A stretch of 64,000 nt of DNA from Sellimonas catena (GTDB taxonomy: Bacteria > Bacillota > Clostridia > Lachnospirales > Lachnospiraceae): the NCBI RefSeq assembly GCF_045063725.1, contig NZ_CP173695.1, one strand, 5' to 3'. How positions within the stretch are numbered: position 1 is the first letter of the stretch; each line of letters begins with the position of its first letter. The notes beneath the pieces are model-generated. The model was given only the letters and a program-made list of their open reading frames with translations, was not told where the DNA came from and ran no database searches. The position numbers and the translations under genes were made by a program. Shown one piece after another: positions 46,155 through 55,013 of the stretch.

Positions 46155-48272
46155 TTGGCTGGAAGAGAATATCCATTAGAGAGAACAAGAAACATCGGTA
46201 TCATGGCTCACATCGATGCTGGTAAGACTACGCTGACAGAGCGTATTCTCTACTATACCGGTGTAAACTACAAGATCGGTGATACACATGAAGGTACTGC
46301 TACCATGGACTGGATGGAGCAGGAGCAGGAAAGAGGTATCACGATCACTTCAGCTGCTACAACATGTCACTGGACACTGGAAGAAAAGACGAAACCGAAG
46401 CCGGGCGCTCTTGAGCACCGTATCAACATCATCGATACTCCGGGACACGTTGACTTCACAGTAGAAGTAGAGCGTTCCCTGCGTGTACTTGACGGTGCTG
46501 TAGGTGTGTTCTGTGCCAAAGGTGGTGTAGAGCCTCAGTCAGAAAACGTATGGCGTCAGGCTGACACTTACAACGTACCTCGTATGGCTTTCATCAACAA
46601 GATGGACATTCTGGGTGCAGATTTCTACAATGCAGTTGAACAGATCAAAACAAGATTAGGTAAAAACGCAATCTGTCTTCAGCTTCCAATCGGAAAAGAA
46701 GACGAATTCAAAGGTATCATCGACCTGATGGAAATGCAGGCATACATCTACAATGATGAAAAAGGTGATGACATCACTGTATGCGACATTCCGGAAGAAA
46801 TGAAAGATGATGCGGAATTATATCGTACAGAGCTCGTTGAAAAGATCTGTGAACTTGACGACGACCTGATGATGGAATATCTGGAAGGTGAAGAACCGGC
46901 AGTAGAAGATCTGAAGAGAGTACTGAGAAAAGCGACATGCGAATGTACAGCTGTTCCGGTATGCTGTGGATCTGCTTACAGAAACAAAGGTGTTCAGAAA
47001 CTTCTGGATGCAATCCTTGAGTATATGCCGGCTCCGACAGATATCCCGGCTATCAAGGGTGTTGATGAAGACGGAAACGAAGTAGAGAGACATTCTTCTG
47101 ACGAAGAGCCGTTCTCCGCTCTCGTATTCAAGATCATGACAGACCCGTTCGTAGGTAAGCTTGCTTACTTCCGTGTATATTCAGGAACAATGAACTCCGG
47201 TTCTTATGTCCTGAACGCGACAAAGAATAAAAAAGAACGTGTTGGACGTATCCTTCAGATGCATGCCAACAAGAGAGCAGAACTTGACAAAGTTTACTCT
47301 GGAGATATCGCTGCAGCGATCGGATTCAAATTCTCCACAACAGGAGATACAATCTGTGACGATCAGCACCCGGTAATCCTTGAATCCATGGAATTCCCGG
47401 AACCGGTTATCGAGCTTGCTATCGAGCCGAAGACAAAAGCTTCTCAGGGCAAACTTGGTGAATCTCTTGCAAAACTTGCAGAAGAAGACCCGACATTCCG
47501 TGCTCATACAGACCATGAGACAGGACAGACCATCATCGCCGGTATGGGTGAGCTCCATCTTGAAATCATCGTAGACAGACTTCTCCGTGAATTCAAGGTA
47601 GAGGCTAATGTAGGTGCACCTCAGGTTGCTTACAAAGAAACTTTCACAAAACCGGTTGATGTAGACAGCAAGTACGCTAAACAGTCCGGTGGACGTGGAC
47701 AGTACGGACATTGTAAAGTTAAATTCGAGCCAATGGATGTCAACGGTGAAGAAACATATAAATTCGAATCCACTGTTGTCGGCGGTGCTATTCCGAAGGA
47801 ATATATCCCGGCAGTAGGTGAAGGTATCGAAGAAGCTATGAAATCCGGTATCCTTGGAGGATTCCCGGTTGTTGGTATCCACGCAAATGTATACGATGGA
47901 TCCTACCATGAAGTCGACTCTTCCGAAATGGCATTCCATATCGCTGGTTCCCTTGCATTCAAGGATGCGATGGCAAAATCAGCTCCGGTACTTCTTGAAC
48001 CTATCATGAAAGTAGAAGTAACAATGCCGGAAGAATATATGGGTGATGTTATCGGTGACATCAACTCCCGTCGTGGACGTATCGAAGGAATGGATGACCT
48101 GGGCGGCGGAAAGATTGTACGTGCATATGTACCGCTTTCTGAAATGTTCGGATACTCTACAGATCTTCGTTCCAGAACACAGGGACGTGGTAACTACTCT
48201 ATGTTCTTTGAGAAATATGAGCAGGTACCGAAGAATGTACAGGAAAAGGTATTATCCAATAAAAAAGCTTAA
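46155..48272 (+). CDS. fusA: Elongation factor G
   Basis: EF-G (705 residues) drives translocation on the ribosome. G1 is in IGIMAHIDAGKTTLTERILYYTG (about 18-26), with GITITSAATTC, the G3 DTPGH and G4 NKMD motifs, and domains II-V as usual (GMGELHLEIIVDRLLREFKVE, GGRGQYGHCKVKFEP). The start is TTG at 46155 after AGGAGG; no ATG fits. Part of the str operon, but tuf has its own promoter downstream. Confidence 0.97.
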   Translation: MAGREYPLERTRNIGIMAHIDAGKTTLTERILYYTGVNYKIGDTHEGTATMDWMEQEQERGITITSAATTCHWTLEEKTKPKPGALEHRINIIDTPGHVDFTVEVERSLRVLDGAVGVFCAKGGVEPQSENVWRQADTYNVPRMAFINKMDILGADFYNAVEQIKTRLGKNAICLQLPIGKEDEFKGIIDLMEMQAYIYNDEKGDDITVCDIPEEMKDDAELYRTELVEKICELDDDLMMEYLEGEEPAVEDLKRVLRKATCECTAVPVCCGSAYRNKGVQKLLDAILEYMPAPTDIPAIKGVDEDGNEVERHSSDEEPFSALVFKIMTDPFVGKLAYFRVYSGTMNSGSYVLNATKNKKERVGRILQMHANKRAELDKVYSGDIAAAIGFKFSTTGDTICDDQHPVILESMEFPEPVIELAIEPKTKASQGKLGESLAKLAEEDPTFRAHTDHETGQTIIAGMGELHLEIIVDRLLREFKVEANVGAPQVAYKETFTKPVDVDSKYAKQSGGRGQYGHCKVKFEPMDVNGEETYKFESTVVGGAIPKEYIPAVGEGIEEAMKSGILGGFPVVGIHANVYDGSYHEVDSSEMAFHIAGSLAFKDAMAKSAPVLLEPIMKVEVTMPEEYMGDVIGDINSRRGRIEGMDDLGGGKIVRAYVPLSEMFGYSTDLRSRTQGRGNYSMFFEKYEQVPKNVQEKVLSNKKA

Positions 48273-48278
48273 AAAGGC

Positions 48279-48307
48279 TTGAAAATTCAGCAGTTTTGAA
48301 ATATAAT
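48279..48307 (+). promoter_or_regulatory. tuf promoter
   Basis: TTGAAA (48279-48284) and a perfect TATAAT (48302-48307), 17 nt apart, in the fusA-tuf gap. tuf can thus be made independently of the rest of the operon. Confidence 0.65.
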
Positions 48308-48381
48308 CAGATATAGCTGAGTAAACTTTTAAATTAAAAAAATTGCCCTGCTTGAGGGTAGAATTAAGGAGGATTATTCAA

Positions 48382-49575
48382 ATGGCAAAGGCTAAATTTG
48401 AAAGAACAAAACCACATTGTAATATTGGTACAATCGGACACGTTGACCATGGTAAAACTACTTTAACAGCTGCTATCACAAAAACTCTTGCAGAAAGAGT
48501 TGCTGGTAACGCTGCAGTAGATTTCGAAAATATCGATAAAGCACCAGAAGAAAGAGAACGTGGTATCACAATCTCCACAGCTCACGTAGAGTACGAAACA
48601 GAGAAACGTCACTACGCACACGTTGACTGCCCGGGTCATGCTGACTACGTTAAGAACATGATCACAGGAGCAGCTCAGATGGACGGAGCTATCCTTGTAG
48701 TAGCTGCTACAGATGGTGTTATGGCTCAGACAAGAGAGCACATCCTTCTGTCCCGTCAGGTAGGTGTACCTTACATCGTTGTATTCATGAACAAATGTGA
48801 TATGGTAGACGACGAAGAACTTCTTGAATTAGTAGAAATGGAAATCCGTGAACTCCTTGACGAGTATGAATTCCCGGGAGATGACACTCCGATCATCAGA
48901 GGATCTGCTCTGAAAGCTCTGGAAGATCCGAGCGGAGAATGGGGAGACAAGATCATGGAACTTATGGATGCTGTTGACAGCTACATTCCGGATCCGGAAC
49001 GTGACACAGACAAACCGTTCCTTATGCCGGTCGAAGACGTATTCTCTATCACAGGACGTGGTACAGTTGCTACAGGTAGAGTAGAACGTGGTACACTTCA
49101 CGTATCTGATGAAGTAGAAATCGTTGGTATCCATGAAGAAACACGTAAAGTTGTTGTAACAGGTGTTGAAATGTTCCGTAAACTTCTTGATGAAGCTCAG
49201 GCTGGTGACAACATCGGTGCTCTGCTTCGTGGTGTTCAGAGAACAGAAATCGAAAGAGGACAGGTTCTTTGTAAACCAGGTTCTGTAACATGCCACCACA
49301 AATTTACAGCTCAGGTTTACGTTCTGACAAAAGATGAAGGTGGACGTCATACTCCATTCTTCAACAACTACCGTCCACAGTTCTACTTCAGAACAACAGA
49401 CGTAACAGGTGTTTGCGAACTTCCGGAAGGAACAGAAATGTGCATGCCTGGAGATAACGTAGAAATGACAGTTGAACTGATCCATCCAGTAGCTATGGAG
49501 CAGGGACTTCGTTTCGCTATCCGTGAAGGTGGACGTACAGTAGGATCTGGACGTGTTGCTACAATCATCGAGTAA
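48382..49575 (+). CDS. tuf: Elongation factor Tu
   Basis: EF-Tu (397 residues) delivers aminoacyl-tRNA to the ribosome. It opens MAKAKFERTKPHCNIGTIGHVDHGKTTLT, with GHVDHGKT (about 19-26), the effector region ERERGITISTAHVEY, DCPGHADYVKNM and MNKCDMVDDEELLELVEME; domain II-III motifs are complete. ATG at 48382 after AAGGAGG; 13 upstream codons in frame lack support. A strong terminator follows. Confidence 0.98.
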   Translation: MAKAKFERTKPHCNIGTIGHVDHGKTTLTAAITKTLAERVAGNAAVDFENIDKAPEERERGITISTAHVEYETEKRHYAHVDCPGHADYVKNMITGAAQMDGAILVVAATDGVMAQTREHILLSRQVGVPYIVVFMNKCDMVDDEELLELVEMEIRELLDEYEFPGDDTPIIRGSALKALEDPSGEWGDKIMELMDAVDSYIPDPERDTDKPFLMPVEDVFSITGRGTVATGRVERGTLHVSDEVEIVGIHEETRKVVVTGVEMFRKLLDEAQAGDNIGALLRGVQRTEIERGQVLCKPGSVTCHHKFTAQVYVLTKDEGGRHTPFFNNYRPQFYFRTTDVTGVCELPEGTEMCMPGDNVEMTVELIHPVAMEQGLRFAIREGGRTVGSGRVATIIE

Positions 49576-49594
49576 TCGAATATAGCGAAGATTT

Positions 49595-49624
49595 AAGGGA
49601 TTGCCGAACGGCAATCCCTTTTTA
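49595..49624 (+). terminator. Terminator of tuf
   Basis: An 11-bp stem AAGGGATTGCC/GGCAATCCCTT (49595-49605 and 49610-49620), a 4-nt loop and a T run. It also sits after the convergent TetR gene. Confidence 0.88.
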
Positions 49625-49645
49625 AGCTTTATCTTTTCGTAAATA

Positions 49646-50239
49646 TCAGGAATGTCTTACGGAAAAGTCCGGATAGAAACCTCTCAGTGTATTCATAATG
49701 AGTTTAAATGTAAGTTCAGCCATATGCTGGGGGCTTGCGGAGGATTCTTCTGACAGCCAGGTCTTGACCAGACCGATGCAGCCGGAAAGACAAAAGGCAT
49801 AATAATATGTCAGATCATCCATCTTCCCCGGAAATGTTTCTTTCAGAGCATTCAGACTGTGTTCGGAAAGAATATTCTCAATCCGGTGCAGGAAAGAGAT
49901 GTCTCCGTTAGGTCCCAGGAGGGCGGCACAAATATCACGGTTTTCCGCAAGGATAGAGAAAATGTCTTCGATGAACGGGAAGCTGTCCTCATTGAAAGGG
50001 CTGACCGGATGGGTATGGATCAGATCTTCAATCTCCCCGGTCAGTTCATTTTCAATCTTTTCCATCATGTCATAGATATCCGTATAGTGTAAATAGAAGG
50101 TGGAGCGGTTAATGTCCACTTTTTCTACGAGTTCTTTAATGGTGATCTCCTTTAAGCTTTTTTCTTTCAGAAGTTCGGCCAGCCCCTGACGGAGCTGGGC
50201 TCTTGTCTTGCGAATCCGCCGGTCCATAGTTTTTGGCAT
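49646..50239 (-). CDS. TetR/AcrR-family regulator
   Basis: The protein has 197 residues. Its N-terminal DNA-binding domain (about 10-55: IRKTRAQLRQGLAELLKEKSLKEITIKELVEKVDINRSTFYLHYTDIYDMMEK) is a textbook TetR helix-turn-helix. The C-terminal helical ligand domain is of the DhaS/YfiR-like group. It is divergent from a YhgE/Pip gene, with two palindromes between them, and probably represses that gene. The inducer is unknown. Confidence 0.9.
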   Translation of the reverse strand: MPKTMDRRIRKTRAQLRQGLAELLKEKSLKEITIKELVEKVDINRSTFYLHYTDIYDMMEKIENELTGEIEDLIHTHPVSPFNEDSFPFIEDIFSILAENRDICAALLGPNGDISFLHRIENILSEHSLNALKETFPGKMDDLTYYYAFCLSGCIGLVKTWLSEESSASPQHMAELTFKLIMNTLRGFYPDFSVRHS

Positions 50240-50266
50240 GAAATAAATCCTCCTCTTAAAATAATA

Positions 50267-50277
50267 GACATTATGTC
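50267..50277. promoter_or_regulatory. Candidate TetR operator 1
   Basis: GACAT-T-ATGTC is a perfect 11-bp palindrome just upstream of the TetR gene start. It is short enough to occur by chance, but position and symmetry suit an operator for autoregulation. Confidence 0.45.
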
Positions 50278-50287
50278 GTTTGCTTAT

Positions 50288-50349
50288 CCATTAACAGACA
50301 GAGAGCCGTCACATTAATGGTTGTATCTCTTTTCTGATTTTACTATAAT
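50288..50349 (+). promoter_or_regulatory. YhgE promoter and candidate operator 2
   Basis: TTGTAT (50321-50326) and a perfect TATAAT (50344-50349) are 17 nt apart. An inverted repeat CCATTAA/TTAATGG (50288-50294 and 50314-50320) abuts the -35 box. A bound regulator would touch the promoter. Confidence 0.5.
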
Positions 50350-50420
50350 TCATGGTGATAGAAAAATCAACACAATATCTATTAATAGAATTAATGTTGC
50401 AAAAAGAGAGGAGAAAAAAG

Positions 50421-52817
50421 ATGTTGAGGCAGGAATGGCACAGTCTGTTCAAAAATAAGATTTTACTGATTGTTACAGTCGCGGTCATCGCGATCCCGAC
50501 AATCTATACGACACTTTTCCTTGGATCTATGTGGGATCCATACGGAAATCTTGATAAGCTTCCGGTGGCTGTCATCAATCATGACGTTCCGGTGACTTAT
50601 GCAGATCAGAAGCTGGATATTGGCGGCACATTGATGGACGAACTGAAAGACAACGATTCTCTTGACTTTCAGTTCCCGTCAGACAAAGAAGCGCAGAAAG
50701 GACTTAAGGATGGTACATACTATATGGTTATTACCATACCGGAAGAGTTTTCAGCTCATGCCGCATCGCTGACGGATGCGAACCCGGAAAAGATGACGTT
50801 GTCCTATGAAACGAATCCGGGAACAAATTATATCGCATCCAAGATGAGCGAGACGGCGATGAAAGAACTGGAAAGTTCAGTACGGGAAGAGGTTACCAGG
50901 ACGTATACAGAAGTCCTGTTTGATAAACTTGCGGAAGTGGGGGACGGAATGCAGGAGGCAGCTGACGGTTCTGGTGAATTGAAAGACGGGGCGGATCAGT
51001 TGGCCGACGGAAATCGGACGATTACTGACAATCTGCAGATTCTTTCCAAGAGCGCTCTGGTATTCGCGGATGGAAGTCAGGAATTAGAAGTAGGGCTTGA
51101 GCAGTATACAGATGGAGTCAGTGCGGCGGCAGCAGGAGCAGAAGAATTGCAAAACGGTGTAAATGCGCTGGACAGCGGCGTAAATGATGCACAGAAAGGC
51201 GGCTCCGATCTGGCAGCCGGTGCGGCGGATGTGGATGATAATATGACTGCTCTCAACGCCGGACTGTCCGAACTGAATGTGGCCGCATCTGCCCTTCCGG
51301 ATGCGGCAGATGCGCTGAATGACGGAGCAGCTTCTTTAAATGACGGAGCAAAACAGCTTTCAGGCGGGATTACAGCTCTGTCTGAAGGAGCGGCCAACTT
51401 GAAGGACGGAGCGGATTCTCTTAGCTCCGGTCTACAGTCTGCTGCTTCCAGTTCCCGGTCGTTGCGTAATGGGGCGGCCGGGATCAGCCAGGCGCTGGCG
51501 GCACTTGCCGGAGCAGAAGGCGTACCGGAAGAACTGAGGACACAGATTGCAGCAGTACAGCAACAGGCAGAAATATTGTCTGCAGGTGTTTCCGATTATA
51601 CATACGGTGTTGATGAAGCGGCAGCAGGAAGCACACAGCTTGCATCGAAGATCCCGGAACTTCAGAATGGTATTTCCACTGTGCAGAATGGTGCGGATTC
51701 CCTGAAAAACGGGATCGGACAGCTTCAGTCCGGGACGTCCGCACTGGCAGAGCAGGCTCCGGTACTGGTGAGAGGAATTTCCGCTGCTGCTTCAGGAGCA
51801 GATCAGCTTCAGAAGCAGGGAACATCAGCGCTCCGGAAAGGAGCTGCGGAACTGAACAGTGGCCTTGGGGCGTTGGCACAGGGAAGTACGAAGCTGAAAG
51901 ACGGAACGGATACACTTGTTTCCGGAGCCGGAAAGCTTACTTTGAACAGTAAAGCACTGACGGAGGGGGCGGCAAAGTTGACAGACGGAGCCGGCCAGAT
52001 CAGCAAAGGAGCGGAACAACTTTCTGACGGCAGTCGCGAACTGGGCGATGGGATCGATCAGGTTTCGGAGGGTGCGGATACGTTGTCAAAAGAACTGGGA
52101 AGCGGTGCGGAGAAGATCCGGGAAACGAATACGTCAGATGAGGCGACGGATATGTTTGCCGCACCGGTAGATACAGAAGAGACACAGATCACGGAGGTTG
52201 CCAACAACGGCCATGCAATGGCGCCGTATATGATGTCTGTAGGGCTGTGGGTCGGCTGCATTGCGTTCAGCCTGATGTATCCGCTGACCAGTTATGGAGG
52301 AAAAATGAAATCCGGCTTCCGCTGGTGGATCAGCAAGGCATCTGTGCTCTATCTGACAGCAGTTCTACAGGCGGTAGTTATGATTGGTGCACTCCATATA
52401 TTTGATGGTTTTACTCCTGTGGAAATTGGAAAGACCGTTCTGGTAGCGTGTGGAGCATCGCTTGCATTTATGTCGGTGATGTACTTCTTTACCAGTCTGC
52501 TGGGCCGTGTAGGAAGTTTCCTGATGCTGATATTCATGGTGATCCAGCTGGCCGGTTCTGCAGGTACGTACCCTTATGAACTGTCCGGATCATTTGTGCC
52601 GTATCTTCATGACTGGGTGCCGTTTACCTATACGGTGCAGGCGTTCCGCAGTACCATAAGCGGCGGCGAGAGTATCCGGGGATGTCTCATTTTCCTGCTG
52701 ATTCTGTTCCTTGTATTTACAGGACTTACGATTCTGGAGTTCACTGTGAGATCCCGGAAAATGCGGGAAGGCAAAAATACATGGATGGTGTGGCTGGAAG
52801 AGCATGGACTGGCATGA
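50421..52817 (+). CDS. YhgE/Pip-family membrane protein with heptad Gly repeats
   Basis: This 798-residue protein has one N-terminal helix (ILLIVTVAVIAIPTIYTTLFLG), a long extracellular stretch (about 40-570) made of short repeats of the type GAxxLxxG (for example SLNDGAKQLSGG, NLKDGADSLSSG), and five or six C-terminal helices (about 600-770) of the ABC-2 membrane type. The layout matches YhgE/Pip and the EsaA/phage-infection proteins of Gram-positive cells. Its function is unsettled: phage receptor, secretion or drug resistance have been proposed. I start it at 50421 after GAGAGGAG; the frame is open 23 codons earlier. Confidence 0.85.
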   Translation: MLRQEWHSLFKNKILLIVTVAVIAIPTIYTTLFLGSMWDPYGNLDKLPVAVINHDVPVTYADQKLDIGGTLMDELKDNDSLDFQFPSDKEAQKGLKDGTYYMVITIPEEFSAHAASLTDANPEKMTLSYETNPGTNYIASKMSETAMKELESSVREEVTRTYTEVLFDKLAEVGDGMQEAADGSGELKDGADQLADGNRTITDNLQILSKSALVFADGSQELEVGLEQYTDGVSAAAAGAEELQNGVNALDSGVNDAQKGGSDLAAGAADVDDNMTALNAGLSELNVAASALPDAADALNDGAASLNDGAKQLSGGITALSEGAANLKDGADSLSSGLQSAASSSRSLRNGAAGISQALAALAGAEGVPEELRTQIAAVQQQAEILSAGVSDYTYGVDEAAAGSTQLASKIPELQNGISTVQNGADSLKNGIGQLQSGTSALAEQAPVLVRGISAAASGADQLQKQGTSALRKGAAELNSGLGALAQGSTKLKDGTDTLVSGAGKLTLNSKALTEGAAKLTDGAGQISKGAEQLSDGSRELGDGIDQVSEGADTLSKELGSGAEKIRETNTSDEATDMFAAPVDTEETQITEVANNGHAMAPYMMSVGLWVGCIAFSLMYPLTSYGGKMKSGFRWWISKASVLYLTAVLQAVVMIGALHIFDGFTPVEIGKTVLVACGASLAFMSVMYFFTSLLGRVGSFLMLIFMVIQLAGSAGTYPYELSGSFVPYLHDWVPFTYTVQAFRSTISGGESIRGCLIFLLILFLVFTGLTILEFTVRSRKMREGKNTWMVWLEEHGLA

Positions 52818-52855
52818 TGGATGAGGTGCCATTGCATAAAGATTCTAAATTATTT

Positions 52856-52901
52856 AGACCGTATTCAGGTATAAAAAGCACCGGAATACGGTCTTTTTTT
52901 G
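52856..52901 (+). terminator. Terminator of the YhgE gene
   Basis: AGACCGTATTC pairs with GAATACGGTCT (52856-52866 and 52884-52894) across a 17-nt loop, then TTTTTTT. Confidence 0.85.
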
Positions 52902-52910
52902 ATTCGGTAT

Positions 52911-52939
52911 TTGTAAAAAAAGAAGAAGGACTGTATAAT
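52911..52939 (+). promoter_or_regulatory. Promoter ahead of the truncated MFS gene
   Basis: TTGTAA (52911-52916) and a perfect TATAAT (52934-52939), 17 nt apart. The leader to the MFS gene at 53189 is about 240 nt and contains two very short reading frames. Confidence 0.6.
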
Positions 52940-52968
52940 GAGAATATAATTTACGAATGGGGGAAGTT

Positions 52969-53043
52969 ATGAAACCACAAAGCATAACAGAGAGACCGGG
53001 CACTGGGAAGATGGAACTGATTCGTAAATGGATGGGAAAATAA
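52969..53043 (+). CDS. Very short frame in the MFS leader, 24 codons
   Basis: An ATG closely after GGGGGAAG opens a 24-codon frame (starts MKPQSITERPGTGKMEL, ends MGK). It could be a leader peptide or a leftover of a deleted regulator gene. I cannot name it. Confidence 0.25.
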   Translation: MKPQSITERPGTGKMELIRKWMGK

Positions 53044-53074
53044 CAGATTGAAAGAGTAGAAAGAGGGAGCAACA

Positions 53075-53116
53075 ATGAGATTATGCATTGCATTATCTCC
53101 ATTCAAAGTCTTGTAA
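53075..53116 (+). CDS. Candidate 13-residue leader peptide ahead of the MFS gene
   Basis: ATG with AGGGAG 5 nt upstream encodes MRLCIALSPFKVL and stops. Antibiotic-efflux genes of clostridia and streptococci often have such leader peptides, on which stalled ribosomes relieve attenuation. The location, 73 nt before the MFS start, fits, but I could not show an attenuator, so this stays a guess. Confidence 0.3.
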   Translation: MRLCIALSPFKVL

Positions 53117-53188
53117 GATCACATTGCATGGAGTAAGATGATCAGTCAGAGACTTTGCCGGGAAGAAAGAAAAAAGGAGCAAAGTCTT

Positions 53189-54052
53189 ATGAAAACATAT
53201 AAAACAACATTACACGAAATGAAACCATTTCTCATGCTGTGGGGGACACAGGCATTCTCCGCGCTGGGAAGTGCGATGACCAGTTATGCACTTGTAATCT
53301 GGTCCTATACACAGAAACAATCGGCTCTGATGACATCATTATTAATGGTCTGCTCTTATGCGCCATATGTCATCTTCAGCATTTTTGCCGGGGCGTTGAG
53401 CGACCGCTGGAATAAGAAGGCGACAATGTTAGTCTGCGATACGGTCGCTGCGGTATCCACCGTGGTAATGCTGGTTCTCATGAAACAGCAGACGCTGCAG
53501 GTAGGACATCTTTATCTGATCAATATTGTCAACGGACTGATGAATACGGTACAGCAGCCGGCATCCGAGGTGGCCGTGACGAGAATTCTGCCGCCAAAGT
53601 ATTATCAGAAAGTCGGAGGCATGCGGTATCTGGCCAATGCTTTGAATTCGATTCTTACGCCGATTATAGCAACGGCTGTACTGGGAATCGCAGGAATGGA
53701 TGCGGTGATTGCATTTGACCTGTTTACATTTGGAGCGGCATTTATGACATTGGCGTTTGGAATTCAAATTCCAGAAGAGACGGAAGAAGCGCCGGGGAAC
53801 GAATCGTTGCTTATATCTGCAGGGAAAGGAATCGCATATCTCAGAACAGAAAAAGGAATCTTTGGACTGATTCTGTTTCTTGCGGCAATTAATCTGGTGG
53901 CATCCATCTATGATGCGGCCCTTCCGGCAATGATGCTCTCCAGAAAAGGCGGAAGCCACACTGCGATGGGACTGGTGAATGCCGTGATCGGTGCCGCTAC
54001 ACTTCTGGGAAGTATTCTGGCATCGGTACTGCCAAAGCCGAAAAGCCGCTGA
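53189..54052 (+). pseudogene. MFS efflux transporter lacking its 3' third
   Basis: The 287-residue frame starts MKTYKTTLHEMKPFLMLWGTQAFSALGSAMTSYALVIWSY, the opening of MFS drug-efflux proteins of the macrolide-efflux (Mef)-like type. It contains the loop motif GALSDRWNKKATMLVCD. It ends at LGSILASVLPKPKSR, where full-length relatives have about 120 more residues (helices 9-12). The next bases already belong to the SEFIR reading frame, so the 3' part was lost at a junction near 54050. The ATG at 53189 follows AAAGGAG. Probably not functional. Confidence 0.75.
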
Positions 54053-54090
54053 AGCAGGATGCTCTCATTGGACGCATTACTAATATCCAA

Positions 54091-54729
54091 GTGCAGCAAA
54101 CAAATATACGTCTTGATTATTCATTAACAGAGGAGAGAATATGCTATGACGATTTATCACAATTGACAAACTTATTGGATATGGGAACATGGGAATGGAA
54201 CCGAACGCATTGGACAATAAAAAAAGCAAATTTAGAAGACCTGAAACCATATTTTTCATCAAAGAAAAAGAATAATCCAACAGTATTTATATCCTATAGT
54301 TGGAATCCACCAGAGAATCAAAAAAATGTTTTTTCTTTAATAGAAAAATTGGAAAAAGATAGTATTCATGTAATTTATGATAAAAAGGATCTTCATCCTG
54401 GTCAGGATATGAATTATTTCATGGAACAGGCTTTGTCGTTACGCGAAGTTGACGCTGTTATAATCGTATGCAATAGTGATTATGCTCAAAAAGCAAATTC
54501 AAGATCAGGCGGTGTAGGATATGAATCAGGCTTGATATTAAATCAAATCAGAAATGAACCATTGCAGGATAGATATATTCCTGTTGCAAGTGAACGAACT
54601 GATAAAGGAGAATTACCATTGCCCGATTTTTTAAAATCGAGAAATTGCATAGATTTGACTGCCGAAAATGGATATGATTGTTTAAAAAAAGCAATTTATG
54701 ATGTGGCAGGCAGGGATGATAAATTGTAA
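54091..54729 (+). pseudogene. SEFIR/TIR-like domain protein, 5' end missing
   Basis: The frame (212 residues counted from a GTG at 54091) holds a SEFIR domain at about 63-185: PTVFISYSWNPPENQKNVFSL, a DxD-like DKKDLHPGQDM, VDAVIIVCNSDYAQKANSRS and GGVGYESGLILNQIR. It is preceded by a helical segment with DYSLTEERICYDDLSQLTNLLD. SEFIR is a TIR relative found in bacterial defence and signalling proteins. The frame stays open upstream into the MFS gene's end, and no ribosome binding site precedes the GTG. The real start was therefore probably lost when the two genes were joined. Low GC marks it as foreign. Confidence 0.65.
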
Positions 54730-55013
54730 TCAGTGTGGTTACCATTTGATGGATAAAGTAAATTGGATATTTTGGAAAGTCAGAAGATATATAAAGGCTT
54801 TATGTAATTTAGGAATTATAAAGAAGATGTACGCTACTAAAAGTAGTGTTTATAAGAAGATCTGAATTATTCGCTCTTAAAGGATGAGCGAATAGTAATT
54901 TACGAGCATAGTCTTGAGTTGATTAACGGTATGAGTTTTAGGAATAAACATAGAAGATACTTGCAAAACTTCTTTGATTTTAATATTTACAGATATTTGA
55001 GTGGAGACCAGCT
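54730..55013 (+). other. AT-rich non-coding stretch with two hairpins
   Basis: No gene was seen. CTACT-AAA-AGTAG (about 54833-54845) and TATTCGCTC/GAGCGAATA (54868-54876 and 54886-54894) can form hairpins. The second is a fair terminator shape but lacks a T run. Base composition is clearly lower in GC than the core genes around it. Confidence 0.4.

Noticed and set aside
49646..50239. TetR gene as part of the tuf operon
   Set aside because: It lies on the opposite strand beyond the tuf terminator and is divergent from the YhgE gene.
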